From an uncultured archaeon A07HN63 (GTDB lineage Archaea; Halobacteriota; Halobacteria; Halobacteriales; Haloferacaceae), in NCBI GenBank assembly GCA_000496215.1, contig KI543203.1:45654-58395 (forward strand): DNA of 12,742 bases, read 5' to 3'. The notes under the pieces were generated by a model, which did not search any database, had not been told where the DNA came from, and saw only the letters and a program-made list of their open reading frames with translations. Made by a program: the position numbers and the translations under genes. The stretch's first letter is position 1. Each line of letters starts with the position of its first letter. Of the stretch, positions 6,851-12,742 are shown one piece after another.

Positions 6851-6863
6851 GCGGTTTAACCGC
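6851..6863 (+). promoter_or_regulatory. NMD3 promoter: TATA-like box within an inverted repeat
   Basis: GCGGTT-T-AACCGC is a 6-bp inverted repeat around one T. The enclosed TTTAAC is centred about 29 nt before the NMD3 ATG, the leaderless spacing. A GGAG (6878-6881) is also present 4 nt before the ATG. The symmetry over the TATA position suggests a possible repressor site, but this is inference. Confidence 0.45.
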
Positions 6864-6885
6864 ACGACGCCGCTACCGGAGAAAG

Positions 6886-7995
6886 ATGACGCGGTCACGC
6901 CTCTGCCCCGAGTGCGGCGACGAAGTCAACGAGCGTAGCGAGCCACGCCCCGGTTCGCCACGCCCCGACAGCGACGCCCTCTGTGATCGCTGCTACTTCG
7001 AGGCCTTCGATTTCGTCGACGCGCCCGACCGCGTGCAGGTCACCGTCTGCGGGCGGTGTGGCGCGGTCCACCGCGGCAACCGCTGGGTGGACCTCGGCGC
7101 GGAGGATTACACCGATATCGCTATCGACGCGGTCAGCGAGTCGCTCGCTGTCCACATCGACGCCGAGGAGGTCGAGTGGGGTGTCGAACCCGAACAGGTC
7201 GACGAAACCACGATCCGGATGCACTGCACCTTCTCGGGCATCGTTCGCGGGACGTGGCTGGAGGAAGAACTGGTCGTCCCGGTGCGGATCGCCAAGGAGG
7301 TCTGCGACCGGTGTGGCCGTATCGCCGGCGGCTCCTACGCCAGTCTCGTGCAGGTCCGGGCTGCGGGCCGCACGCCGACTGACGAGGAAGCGGCTGAGGC
7401 CGTCGAGATCGCCGAAACCTACGTCGCCGGCAAGGCCAACGACGGCGACCGCGAAGCGTTCATCACCGAAATCGACACCGAGAACGACGCCGGCCCGAAC
7501 ATCAAGCTCTCGACGACGAAACTCGGACAGGCGGTCGCAAACCGCATCACCGACCGCTTCGGCGGCACCGTCGACGACCACGCGACGCTCGTCACGGAGG
7601 ACAGCGACGGCAACGAGGTCTACCGGGTCACGTTCGTCGCGCGCCTGCCCGAGTTCACCGCCGGCGACGTGGTCGATCCCGGCGACGGCGACGGGCCGGT
7701 ACTCGTCACGAGCACCCACAACAACCTCACTGGCCAGCGACTCACGACCGGCGAGCCCGACGAGATACCGCTGGACCGCGACGATGGCTCGACTGTCGAC
7801 CTCGTCGGCCACCACGGCGATGCCGTCGAAACGACCGTCGTCACGGTCGAAGACGACCACGCGATTCAGGTTCTCGATCCAGACACCTACGAGGCAACGA
7901 CCGTCGCCCGCCCCGAGTTCGTCGACAGCGACGCTGAGGCCGTGTCAGTGCTGAAACACCGTGGAGACCTCTACATCGTCCCAGAAGAAGTCTAA
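6886..7995 (+). CDS. nmd3: NMD3-family ribosomal large-subunit biogenesis protein
   Basis: Archaeal homologue of eukaryotic Nmd3, which binds the 60S subunit and adapts it for nuclear export; in archaea there is no nucleus, so a role in large-subunit maturation is inferred. The 369-residue protein shows the diagnostic N-terminal zinc-finger cysteines CPEC (7-10) and CDRC (33-36), a second pair at CGRC (55-58) and CDRC (140-143). A middle conserved block follows with KLSTTKLGQAVANRITDRFGG (207-227), and the C-terminal part (about 257-369) is beta-rich and acidic as in the family. The ATG at 6886 is favoured by the TATA-like element 29 nt upstream. It is divergent from the Hsp70 operon and converges on the lipoprotein gene 41 bp away. 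Confidence 0.93.
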   Translation: MTRSRLCPECGDEVNERSEPRPGSPRPDSDALCDRCYFEAFDFVDAPDRVQVTVCGRCGAVHRGNRWVDLGAEDYTDIAIDAVSESLAVHIDAEEVEWGVEPEQVDETTIRMHCTFSGIVRGTWLEEELVVPVRIAKEVCDRCGRIAGGSYASLVQVRAAGRTPTDEEAAEAVEIAETYVAGKANDGDREAFITEIDTENDAGPNIKLSTTKLGQAVANRITDRFGGTVDDHATLVTEDSDGNEVYRVTFVARLPEFTAGDVVDPGDGDGPVLVTSTHNNLTGQRLTTGEPDEIPLDRDDGSTVDLVGHHGDAVETTVVTVEDDHAIQVLDPDTYEATTVARPEFVDSDAEAVSVLKHRGDLYIVPEEV

Positions 7996-8036
7996 TTCAC
8001 AGCTCACGTCGACATCTCAGAGACACCATCACTGCC

Positions 8037-9197
8037 TCAGATCGGGACGGTTCGGCCGAGTGTATCCTGATACTTCTCGGGGAGATCGCCGATCTCCCAG
8101 CCGTAGCCGGTCGTCTCGACGTAGTAGTAGCGCACCCCGTCGACCTCGTAGTAGACGCCGTCTACCTTGCTCGTTCCTCTGATACCGAGGCCAACGTGGA
8201 TCGGGTTCTCGGGCGGCAGATACACGAGGGCAGTGCCGTACTCGAACGGTTTCGAGGCCAGCACCGCCGCGAGCAGGATCGTCGTGTCCTCGCAGTCGCC
8301 GCCCTCAACGAGCGTCTCGGTCGGGTATTTGCTGTAGTTGTCGTACTCGTCGCTGTCGCTGACGAACGGCAACGACTGGACGGCGTCGACGGTGTAGTTT
8401 ACCTTCTCCCGGTCGGTCGTCTGGCCGGCTCTGGCGGCGTTCTGGCCGAGGATATCGGCGAGTTCGGCACCGATCCCGGAGTCGATGGCCTCGCGGACGC
8501 TCCGCCGGATGGACTGAAGCGGCCGCTCGCTTTCGCTGACGTACGCTGCCTTGTAGATGCTCAACTCGATGTTGTGCTCGCCGGTCGTCGTGATGTCGTA
8601 GATGCCCTCGCCGGCGATCCGGCTGTACGCCTCGGTCTGAAGCGTCCCCTTCGCTTGGGGATGGGGGTCCTTGCGCAGTTCGCCCGCCGCTGCTGTCAGG
8701 CGGTCGGTGGCACACAGCTTGACCGTCTGTTCCCGCGACAGCTCGCTCAACTCGGCGGCTGTCGGCACCAGCAGGGCGACGTACTTGAACGGTCTCTCGC
8801 CGGGCGTCGGGAGCGGGTCATAGGAGACGGTCGTCGTCACCGACGCCTGATCGGTCCTGATCGCTCCGGCGCGACTCGTCCCGAGGAGGTCGCCGTTCGG
8901 GTACGCCTGTGCCACCATGAGCAGGTCCATCTGCTCGGCAAGATCGTCGTACGCGGAGAGGGTGGTGGTCAGTCGCGCCCGGGTTGGCGCGTACCAGCGA
9001 AAAAACGAGTTGACCCGGCCCTGTAGCCCCCGATACGCCGCGGCAATCGTGCCCGGCGGGCTGGACGGCGTTACCTCCTGCTCCGGCTGGGTCTGATTCC
9101 CCGCCGACGCGTTCGGCGTTGCCCGATTCCGGCCTGCTGTACAGCCCCCGAGGACGGCGCAACCGCCGACGGCGGCGAGCACAGCGCGTCGCTTCAT
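8037..9197 (-). CDS. Secreted Tat/lipobox lipoprotein with transglutaminase-like domain
   Basis: A 386-residue exported protein. The N-terminus MKRRAVLAAVGGCAVLGGC carries twin arginines (3-4), a short hydrophobic core and a lipobox LGGC with Cys19 as the predicted lipidated residue, a pattern common among haloarchaeal Tat lipoproteins. A Pro/Gln/Asn-rich spacer follows (about 23-50), then an unrecognised middle domain. The C-terminus resembles the transglutaminase-like (papain-fold) superfamily: YPTETLVEGGDCEDTTILLAAV (291-312), with Cys302 as candidate nucleophile, His334 in IHVGLGI, and an acidic residue near 361 (VETTGYGWEIG). This suggests a cell-surface peptidase or cross-linking-type enzyme, but the substrate is unknown and the activity is not shown. 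A strong TATA-like element lies 27 nt before the ATG. It converges with NMD3. A 26-bp-period repeat array lies directly upstream. Confidence 0.85.
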   Translation of the reverse strand: MKRRAVLAAVGGCAVLGGCTAGRNRATPNASAGNQTQPEQEVTPSSPPGTIAAAYRGLQGRVNSFFRWYAPTRARLTTTLSAYDDLAEQMDLLMVAQAYPNGDLLGTSRAGAIRTDQASVTTTVSYDPLPTPGERPFKYVALLVPTAAELSELSREQTVKLCATDRLTAAAGELRKDPHPQAKGTLQTEAYSRIAGEGIYDITTTGEHNIELSIYKAAYVSESERPLQSIRRSVREAIDSGIGAELADILGQNAARAGQTTDREKVNYTVDAVQSLPFVSDSDEYDNYSKYPTETLVEGGDCEDTTILLAAVLASKPFEYGTALVYLPPENPIHVGLGIRGTSKVDGVYYEVDGVRYYYVETTGYGWEIGDLPEKYQDTLGRTVPI

Positions 9198-9219
9198 ACC
9201 GCATAGTTCTCGGCCAGAC

Positions 9220-9229
9220 TAAAAACGCA
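9220..9229 (-). promoter_or_regulatory. TATA box of the lipoprotein gene
   Basis: The minus strand reads GCGTTTTTAGT, a T-rich haloarchaeal TATA element centred about 27 nt before the ATG at 9197. This predicts a leaderless transcript. Confidence 0.5.
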
Positions 9230-9256
9230 TCCGCCGCTGTGGCTACAAACACACAG

Positions 9257-9376
9257 CCGCGTTGGTGACAGCAATGACCTGTCCGCGTTGGTGACGTCAA
9301 CAACCTGTCCGTGTTGGCGACATCAATGACCCGTTCGCGTTGGTAGCGTCGACAAACTGTCCGCGCTGGTGGCGCA
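9257..9376. repeat. 26-bp-period tandem repeat, four and a half units
   Basis: Units start exactly 26 bp apart at 9257, 9283, 9309, 9335 and 9361. Each begins with a CCGCGTTGGTGAC-like core (units 3-5 vary by one to a few bases) and continues to a CAATGACCTGT-like end; the fifth is partial. There are no unique spacers, so it is not a CRISPR array. The array sits between the lipoprotein promoter (9224) and the TFB stop (9411), about 35-155 bp upstream of the TATA element. Confidence 0.8.
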
Positions 9377-9410
9377 TTTTGTTGTGCGTTTTGCCGCGCG
9401 TTTCGTCGGC

Positions 9411-10286
9411 TCACTGCACCGCTGGCTCCGCGCCCAGTTTCTGGAACGTGTTTCGTAGCGTGACCGGCGTCACCGACGCCGTGTTGGCGGCCTCGCGCTG
9501 GGTGAGCTCGACCTCGTGTTCCTTGGCAGCGGTGTAGAGACAGGCCGCCGCGACGCCGCTGGGGTTGCGACCGTTGGCGATCCCCTCCGTCTGTGTGCGG
9601 TCGACGAGTTCGCGTGCCCGCTGTTCGATGGCCGCCGAGAGATCGAGGTCGGCGGCGTACCGCGGCAGATACTCGGCGGGATCTGTCGGCCCGACCGGCA
9701 ACCCCAGTTCGCGGTTGAGCGCGTCGTAGGCCGCCTGTAGCTCGGCGCGGTCGGCCTTCGCTGCCGCGACCGTCTCCTCGACCGTCCGCGACAGCGATTC
9801 GATCCGGCAGGCTGCATAGACACAGGCCGCCGCAAACCCCTCCAGCGAACGGCCGCGCAGCAGGCTCTCCTTCTGGGCGGATTTGAACAGCGAGCAGGCG
9901 TGATCCCGCACCTGCGTCGGCAGTGCCTCCTCGCTGACGATGCGGCGAATCTCGGTGAAGGCGTACACCTGATTCCGCTCGCGCTTGCTTCGAATCCGGG
10001 CGCGGTTGTGCTGGCGACGCAGGCGGACGAACTGCCGGCGGCGACGCTCGCTCAGCCCGCTGTCGTAGCCGATTTCGGTCGACAGCCCACGGTCGTGTCG
10101 GGCGACTGTCAGCGGCGCGCCGGTGCGCTCGGGATTCGTCTGGCTATCGTTGAAGCTTCGCCACTCGGGGCCGTGATCGATGCGGTCGGCGTCGACGACG
10201 AGCCCACAGCCGGCACAGACGGTTTCGTCGTCCGCGGTGCGGAGTCGGCCGCCGCACTCGGAACAGGTTGCCTGGTCGGAGGACAT
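9411..10286 (-). CDS. tfb: Transcription initiation factor TFB paralogue
   Basis: Archaeal TFIIB homologue that joins TBP at the TATA box, contacts the upstream BRE and recruits RNA polymerase. The 291 residues are somewhat short for TFB. The N-terminal zinc ribbon has C8, C11, C24 and C27, followed by the B-finger/reader region (about 40-75: EWRSFN, RTGAPLTVARHDRGLSTEIG). Two cyclin repeats follow, at about 106-190 and 200-285; the second ends in the helix-turn-helix LTQREAANTASVTPVTLRNTFQ (261-282), equivalent to the BRE-binding region of canonical TFBs. That helix and the reader are more divergent than I expect for the general factor. Haloarchaea have several TFBs and this is probably one of the specialised ones. 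The ATG at 10286 is preceded by a TATA-like element about 36 nt away. Confidence 0.93.
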   Translation of the reverse strand: MSSDQATCSECGGRLRTADDETVCAGCGLVVDADRIDHGPEWRSFNDSQTNPERTGAPLTVARHDRGLSTEIGYDSGLSERRRRQFVRLRRQHNRARIRSKRERNQVYAFTEIRRIVSEEALPTQVRDHACSLFKSAQKESLLRGRSLEGFAAACVYAACRIESLSRTVEETVAAAKADRAELQAAYDALNRELGLPVGPTDPAEYLPRYAADLDLSAAIEQRARELVDRTQTEGIANGRNPSGVAAACLYTAAKEHEVELTQREAANTASVTPVTLRNTFQKLGAEPAVQ

Positions 10287-10318
10287 AGGTGCGTTCCCCC
10301 ACTACACGCATCCGACGC

Positions 10319-10326
10319 CATAATAG
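10319..10326 (-). promoter_or_regulatory. Candidate TATA box of the tfb gene
   Basis: The minus strand reads CTATTATG, centred about 36 nt before the ATG, predicting a leader of about 10 nt. It overlaps the end of an inverted repeat, AGTTG (10325-10329) and CAACT (10339-10343) with 9 nt between, in the BRE/upstream position, which could be a regulator site. Confidence 0.4.
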
Positions 10327-10424
10327 TTGGATAAGCAACAACTTTCTCGGCTTGTCGGTGTTTTTTACCGGATGACGGGAGCAGAGCGTGGCTGCTGTCG
10401 AGCACGCCACCCGCCGCGCTCGCG

Positions 10425-10841
10425 TCAGCCCTCGCTGATCGCCGCCTCGATGTCGTCGAGTTCGGCATCCGAGAGATCGGGCCGGCTGGGCGAGACGGCG
10501 TGGATCGGGCCACCGCCGTCGCCGTCGAACCGCGGGACGATGTGGACGTGTGCGTGAGGCACCTCCTGGCCGGCGGCCTCGCCGTTGTTCATCCCGATGG
10601 TCGTCGCGTCGGCGTCGACCGCATCCTCGATGGTCGGCGTCAACTCGTGGACAACGCCGAACACGTCGCTGGCGACCTCGGCCGGCATGTCGTCGAGGTA
10701 TTCGTACGGCTCTTTCGGGATGACGAGCGTGTGGCCGCGAGCCAGCGGGTTGGCGTCAAGAAACGCCACCGTAGTGTCGGTTTCGTGGACGATGCGACCG
10801 GGGATGTCGCCGCTGACGATCTGTTCGAAGATTGTCGGCAT
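10425..10841 (-). CDS. HIT-family nucleotide-binding hydrolase
   Basis: A 138-residue histidine-triad protein of the Hint/HIT group, which hydrolyses nucleotide phosphoramidate-type bonds or dinucleoside polyphosphates. The signature HAHVHIVPRF starts at 96, with H96, H98 (expected nucleophile) and H100. Other typical stretches are AFLDANPLARGHTLVIPK (26-43) and NNGEAAGQ (85-92). The ATG at 10841 is chosen because the product then begins MPTIFEQIVSGDIPGRIV, the standard HIT start; the open frame extends upstream to 10970 but that part is within the neighbouring prs end and is not family-like. prs ends 103 bp upstream on the same strand, so the two could be co-transcribed. The exact substrate cannot be told from sequence. 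Confidence 0.94.
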   Translation of the reverse strand: MPTIFEQIVSGDIPGRIVHETDTTVAFLDANPLARGHTLVIPKEPYEYLDDMPAEVASDVFGVVHELTPTIEDAVDADATTIGMNNGEAAGQEVPHAHVHIVPRFDGDGGGPIHAVSPSRPDLSDAELDDIEAAISEG

Positions 10842-10882
10842 AGCTACCCGTTTTGCCGGCGGTGACAAGAACGTGATGGCGA

Positions 10883-10958
10883 CTGCGTCGCCCGCGGTGC
10901 CGCACCGTCGGTCCTGCGTCGGTTGTCGCCCCTGCGTCGACTCGTTAGCCTTGCGTCG
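10883..10958. repeat. Degenerate CTGCGTCG direct repeats in the prs-HIT junction
   Basis: CTGCGTCG occurs at 10883, 10914 and 10932, and TTGCGTCG at 10951, the last three spaced 18 and 19 bp apart. The last copy lies within the final codons of prs. It may be a decayed short tandem duplication or simple composition bias. Confidence 0.3.
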
Positions 10959-11832
10959 GTTCGTCAGCAACCGCGTCGGTGAGCGCGTCGGCGACCGCCG
11001 GGGCGACGCTCACCTCGCTGACCGCGCGTTCGAGGGTGTCGGTGCCGATGACGCGTTCGACGCCCGCGGCGGCGAGTTTCGTGCGTGCGGCACCGGCCAG
11101 CACCGGGTGCACACAGCAGGCGTAGACGCGGCCCACGTCGCGCTCGTGGAGGGCCTCGATAGCCCCGCTCATCGTGCCGCCCGTGGCGATGATGTCGTCG
11201 ACGAGCACCACGTCGCGGCCCTCGACGGCGGCATCGCTCGGCGTGATCTCGACCGCGCCGGTCTCGTAGTCACGGTCCTTCTCGAAGTAGTCGGTCCCGC
11301 CGTCACCGTACGCGTCGCGCGTGGCCTCGGCAAGTCCGATTGCCCCCGCGTCGGGCGCGACGAACAACGGCTCGTCGAGATCGCCCAGCGGTGTGGCCAG
11401 CTGTCCGGCGGCGGTGACGGTCGTCGTCGGCACGTCGAAAAAGTCGGCGACACCCGGTTCGTGGGTATCAACGAGCACGACACGGTCGGTGCCGGTGCTG
11501 ATCGCGCGGGCGACGGCGCGGGCTGAGACCGGCTGGCCGTGTGTGAACGCCGCGTCCTGTCGGCCGTAGCCAAGATACGGGATGACCGTTGTCACGTGGG
11601 TTGCGCCGGCCTCGCGGACCGCATCCTGTAGCTGGAGGAGTTCGATGTGGGCGTCGTTGTCGACGGTCGAGGCGACGATGATCGCCTCCTCGTCGTCGAA
11701 CTCCGGGACCGCCGCCAGCGTCTCGCCGTCGGCGAACCGCTCGTAGGTCGGGATCGTTAGCGAGCCACAGTCGGCTGCGGCCAGCGCGGCCGCCAGCGAC
11801 TGGGTCGCCGAGCCGGGGACGATAGTAGCCAT
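10945..11832 (-). CDS. prs: Ribose-phosphate pyrophosphokinase (PRPP synthetase)
   Basis: Makes phosphoribosyl pyrophosphate from ribose 5-phosphate and ATP, feeding purine, pyrimidine, histidine and tryptophan synthesis. The 295 residues are normal for archaeal PRS. Motifs in order: FADGE (33-37), the YLGYGRQD loop (86-93) with GQPVSARAVARA (99-110), DTHEP (122-126), the catalytic flexible-loop residues K185 and R187 in FEKDRDYETG (183-192), and the PRPP-binding loop VVLVDDIIATGGT (208-220) with its two adjacent Asp. All catalytic residues are present. The ATG at 11832 is supported by a TATA element about 26 nt upstream, and its first codons give MATIVPGSATQSLA. The HIT gene follows by 103 bp. 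Confidence 0.96.
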   Translation of the reverse strand: MATIVPGSATQSLAAALAAADCGSLTIPTYERFADGETLAAVPEFDDEEAIIVASTVDNDAHIELLQLQDAVREAGATHVTTVIPYLGYGRQDAAFTHGQPVSARAVARAISTGTDRVVLVDTHEPGVADFFDVPTTTVTAAGQLATPLGDLDEPLFVAPDAGAIGLAEATRDAYGDGGTDYFEKDRDYETGAVEITPSDAAVEGRDVVLVDDIIATGGTMSGAIEALHERDVGRVYACCVHPVLAGAARTKLAAAGVERVIGTDTLERAVSEVSVAPAVADALTDAVADEPTQG

Positions 11833-11853
11833 ATCGAAGCTATTTGCGTCACC

Positions 11854-11862
11854 CCTAAACGA
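11854..11862 (-). promoter_or_regulatory. Candidate TATA box of prs
   Basis: The minus strand reads CTCGTTTAGG, centred about 26 nt from the ATG, again the leaderless spacing. Confidence 0.45.
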
Positions 11863-12046
11863 GGTTTCGGTGTGGACTGGCTGATGTACAGCGCATCATA
11901 GAACCATTCTCAACCGAAGGTGGACATGCAGATCGGGTGGTGAGAAACCTACAAGATTGGAATGATACTCCTACTGGTATGCAAGATACAAGACGCATCT
12001 CTCTCGTCCCAATGTATTATAAATATCAGCTTACAAGAAAACAAGG

Positions 12047-12054
12047 TTTTTATT
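12047..12054 (+). promoter_or_regulatory. TATA box of the 178-aa V4R-like gene
   Basis: TTTTTATT is centred about 26 nt before the ATG at 12076. No SD precedes that ATG, so a leaderless transcript is predicted. Confidence 0.5.
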
Positions 12055-12075
12055 TTCTCGTTTTTTGTATTATTC

Positions 12076-12612
12076 ATGCCGAAATATGAGCCTCTTGACC
12101 CAGATGCCGAAGTATTAGGCAGTTCCATTAACTCTACGATCAATTCCTTTCCCAAGAAGGGAAGATCTGCAGCCAAACAAATCTACGCAAGACACGGAAT
12201 CGATAATCCCACCGATGATAAGTGGTATCCACATAGATTAAATCTCGCAGCCATGTCAACGCTGTATGACAAATTTGGTCCAAGCATGCTGCATAAAATC
12301 GGGAGAGATAAGCCGAAAAATACAGCGTGGCCACCGGATATCGAAACAGCGACTGACGCTGTTATGTCAATTAACGATGCGTATCAGAGGAATCATCGGA
12401 ACGGCGAGGTAGGTGGATACCACGCTGAACAACTTGGCCAGAGTCGAATAAAACTCGTGTGCGACAATCCGTATCCATGTCCGTTTGATGAAGGCCTCAT
12501 TGAGGGAGTTGCCTTTGAGTTTGCCACCGGGACTGCGATAATTAATGAAGTAGGGGATGAGTGTCGTGAAGAAAGCGGAGAACGCTGCACGTACGAAGTT
12601 AACCTGTACTAA
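12076..12612 (+). CDS. Uncharacterised protein with V4R/heme-NO-binding-like C-terminus
   Basis: A 178-residue protein without signal peptide or membrane segments. I do not recognise a characterised function. The C-terminal part resembles a signature seen in V4R and related heme-NO-binding-like domains: NPYPCPFDEGLIEGVAFEF (131-149) followed by GDECREESGERCTYEV (160-175), with cysteines 129, 135, 163 and 171. The first 100 residues contain PKKGRSAAKQIYARHGID (26-43) and a DIETATDAVMSI helix (88-99). A sensory or ligand-binding role is inference. I chose the ATG at 12076; an open extension upstream to 11962 is AT-rich and non-family-like. Base composition is much lower in G+C than the other genes (25 of 60 in 12121-12180, against 41 of 60 in 11281-11340), which suggests recent acquisition. 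Confidence 0.72.
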   Translation: MPKYEPLDPDAEVLGSSINSTINSFPKKGRSAAKQIYARHGIDNPTDDKWYPHRLNLAAMSTLYDKFGPSMLHKIGRDKPKNTAWPPDIETATDAVMSINDAYQRNHRNGEVGGYHAEQLGQSRIKLVCDNPYPCPFDEGLIEGVAFEFATGTAIINEVGDECREESGERCTYEVNLY

Positions 12613-12742
12613 TATATCTACTCTGGACACTGAAAGGCAGCATTACGCCAGTGTAATGTTGATTTCTACACATGAATATAGATCTGATAGGGGCAGGTTA
12701 ACTACTCAAAATATCTACGATCAGTATGCTGCATAGATGCTT
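12613..12742. other. Downstream region with a hairpin
   Basis: AT-rich, with no further gene visible before the window ends. A 9-bp stem with one wobble (CAGCATTAC, 12638-12646, and GTAATGTTG, 12653-12661) encloses a 6-nt loop 25 nt after the stop codon. It is followed by only a short T-containing stretch (ATTTCT), so its role as a 3' end or processing site is uncertain. Confidence 0.45.

Larger units (their letters stand above)
6487..6885. other. Intergenic region between divergent Hsp70 and NMD3 genes, packed with hairpins
   Basis: I see no protein-coding gene with family-like content here. The frames that are open in this stretch give Arg/Ser/Glu-rich, unstructured peptides. Instead the region carries three consecutive inverted-repeat structures from 6560 to 6789 (listed separately) and, near NMD3, a promoter. 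The direct repeat TAACCGCAC occurs at 6813 and 6858. Confidence 0.6.

Noticed and set aside
9257..9376. Tandem repeat as a CRISPR array
   Set aside because: Units directly abut with no unique spacers, and there are no cas genes nearby.
10842..10970. N-terminal extension of the HIT gene to 10970
   Set aside because: The added residues overlap the end of prs, look unlike HIT proteins, and the internal ATG at 10841 gives the standard family N-terminus.
11962..12075. N-terminal extension of the 178-aa gene to 11962
   Set aside because: The extension is AT-rich and overlaps the TATA element placed 26 nt before the ATG at 12076.
12638..12661. Hairpin after the 178-aa gene as a bacterial-type terminator
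   Set aside because: No clear T-tract follows and archaeal termination relies on T-runs rather than hairpins; it is only reported as a structure.

Overview
The window is chromosomal DNA from a haloarchaeon (class Halobacteria). The evidence is a high G+C, acidic proteome rich in Asp/Glu, archaeal information-processing genes (RadA recombinase, TFB, NMD3), haloarchaeal T-rich TATA elements 25-30 nt upstream of several start codons (leaderless mRNAs), and a Tat-type lipoprotein signal. I cannot name the genus from the sequence alone.

Layout. Bases 1-377 (minus) hold the N-terminal part of an Amt ammonium transporter, cut by the window edge, followed by a 463-bp AT-rich intergenic region. A six-gene minus-strand stretch then runs, in transcription order, from about 6459 down to 841: a lidless Hsp70 (DnaK-like), a membrane-anchored J-domain protein, the HtpX membrane metalloprotease, a PspAB-like protein, and radA; amt lies beyond. 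The intergenic region 6460-6885 separates the divergent Hsp70 and NMD3 genes and holds three consecutive hairpins. NMD3 (plus, 6886-7995) converges on a Tat/lipobox lipoprotein with a transglutaminase-like C-terminus (minus, 8037-9197). Upstream of the lipoprotein is a 26-bp-period tandem repeat. A divergent TFB paralogue, a HIT-family hydrolase and ribose-phosphate pyrophosphokinase follow, all on the minus strand. The right end (about 11880-12742) is clearly AT-richer and carries a plus-strand gene for a 178-aa protein with a V4R/heme-NO-binding-like cysteine-rich C-terminus.

How the genes may work together. The most interesting block is 1999-6459: an Hsp70 lacking the alpha-helical lid sits 6 nt from a J protein whose C-terminus is hydrophobic, and both precede htpX and pspAB. 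I infer a membrane-surface protein quality-control module (recognition and unfolding by Hsp70/J, degradation by HtpX, with an Psp-linked partner). PRPP synthetase and the HIT hydrolase are both linked to nucleotide metabolism. RadA, NMD3 and TFB are housekeeping or regulatory genes with no obvious link to the membrane block.
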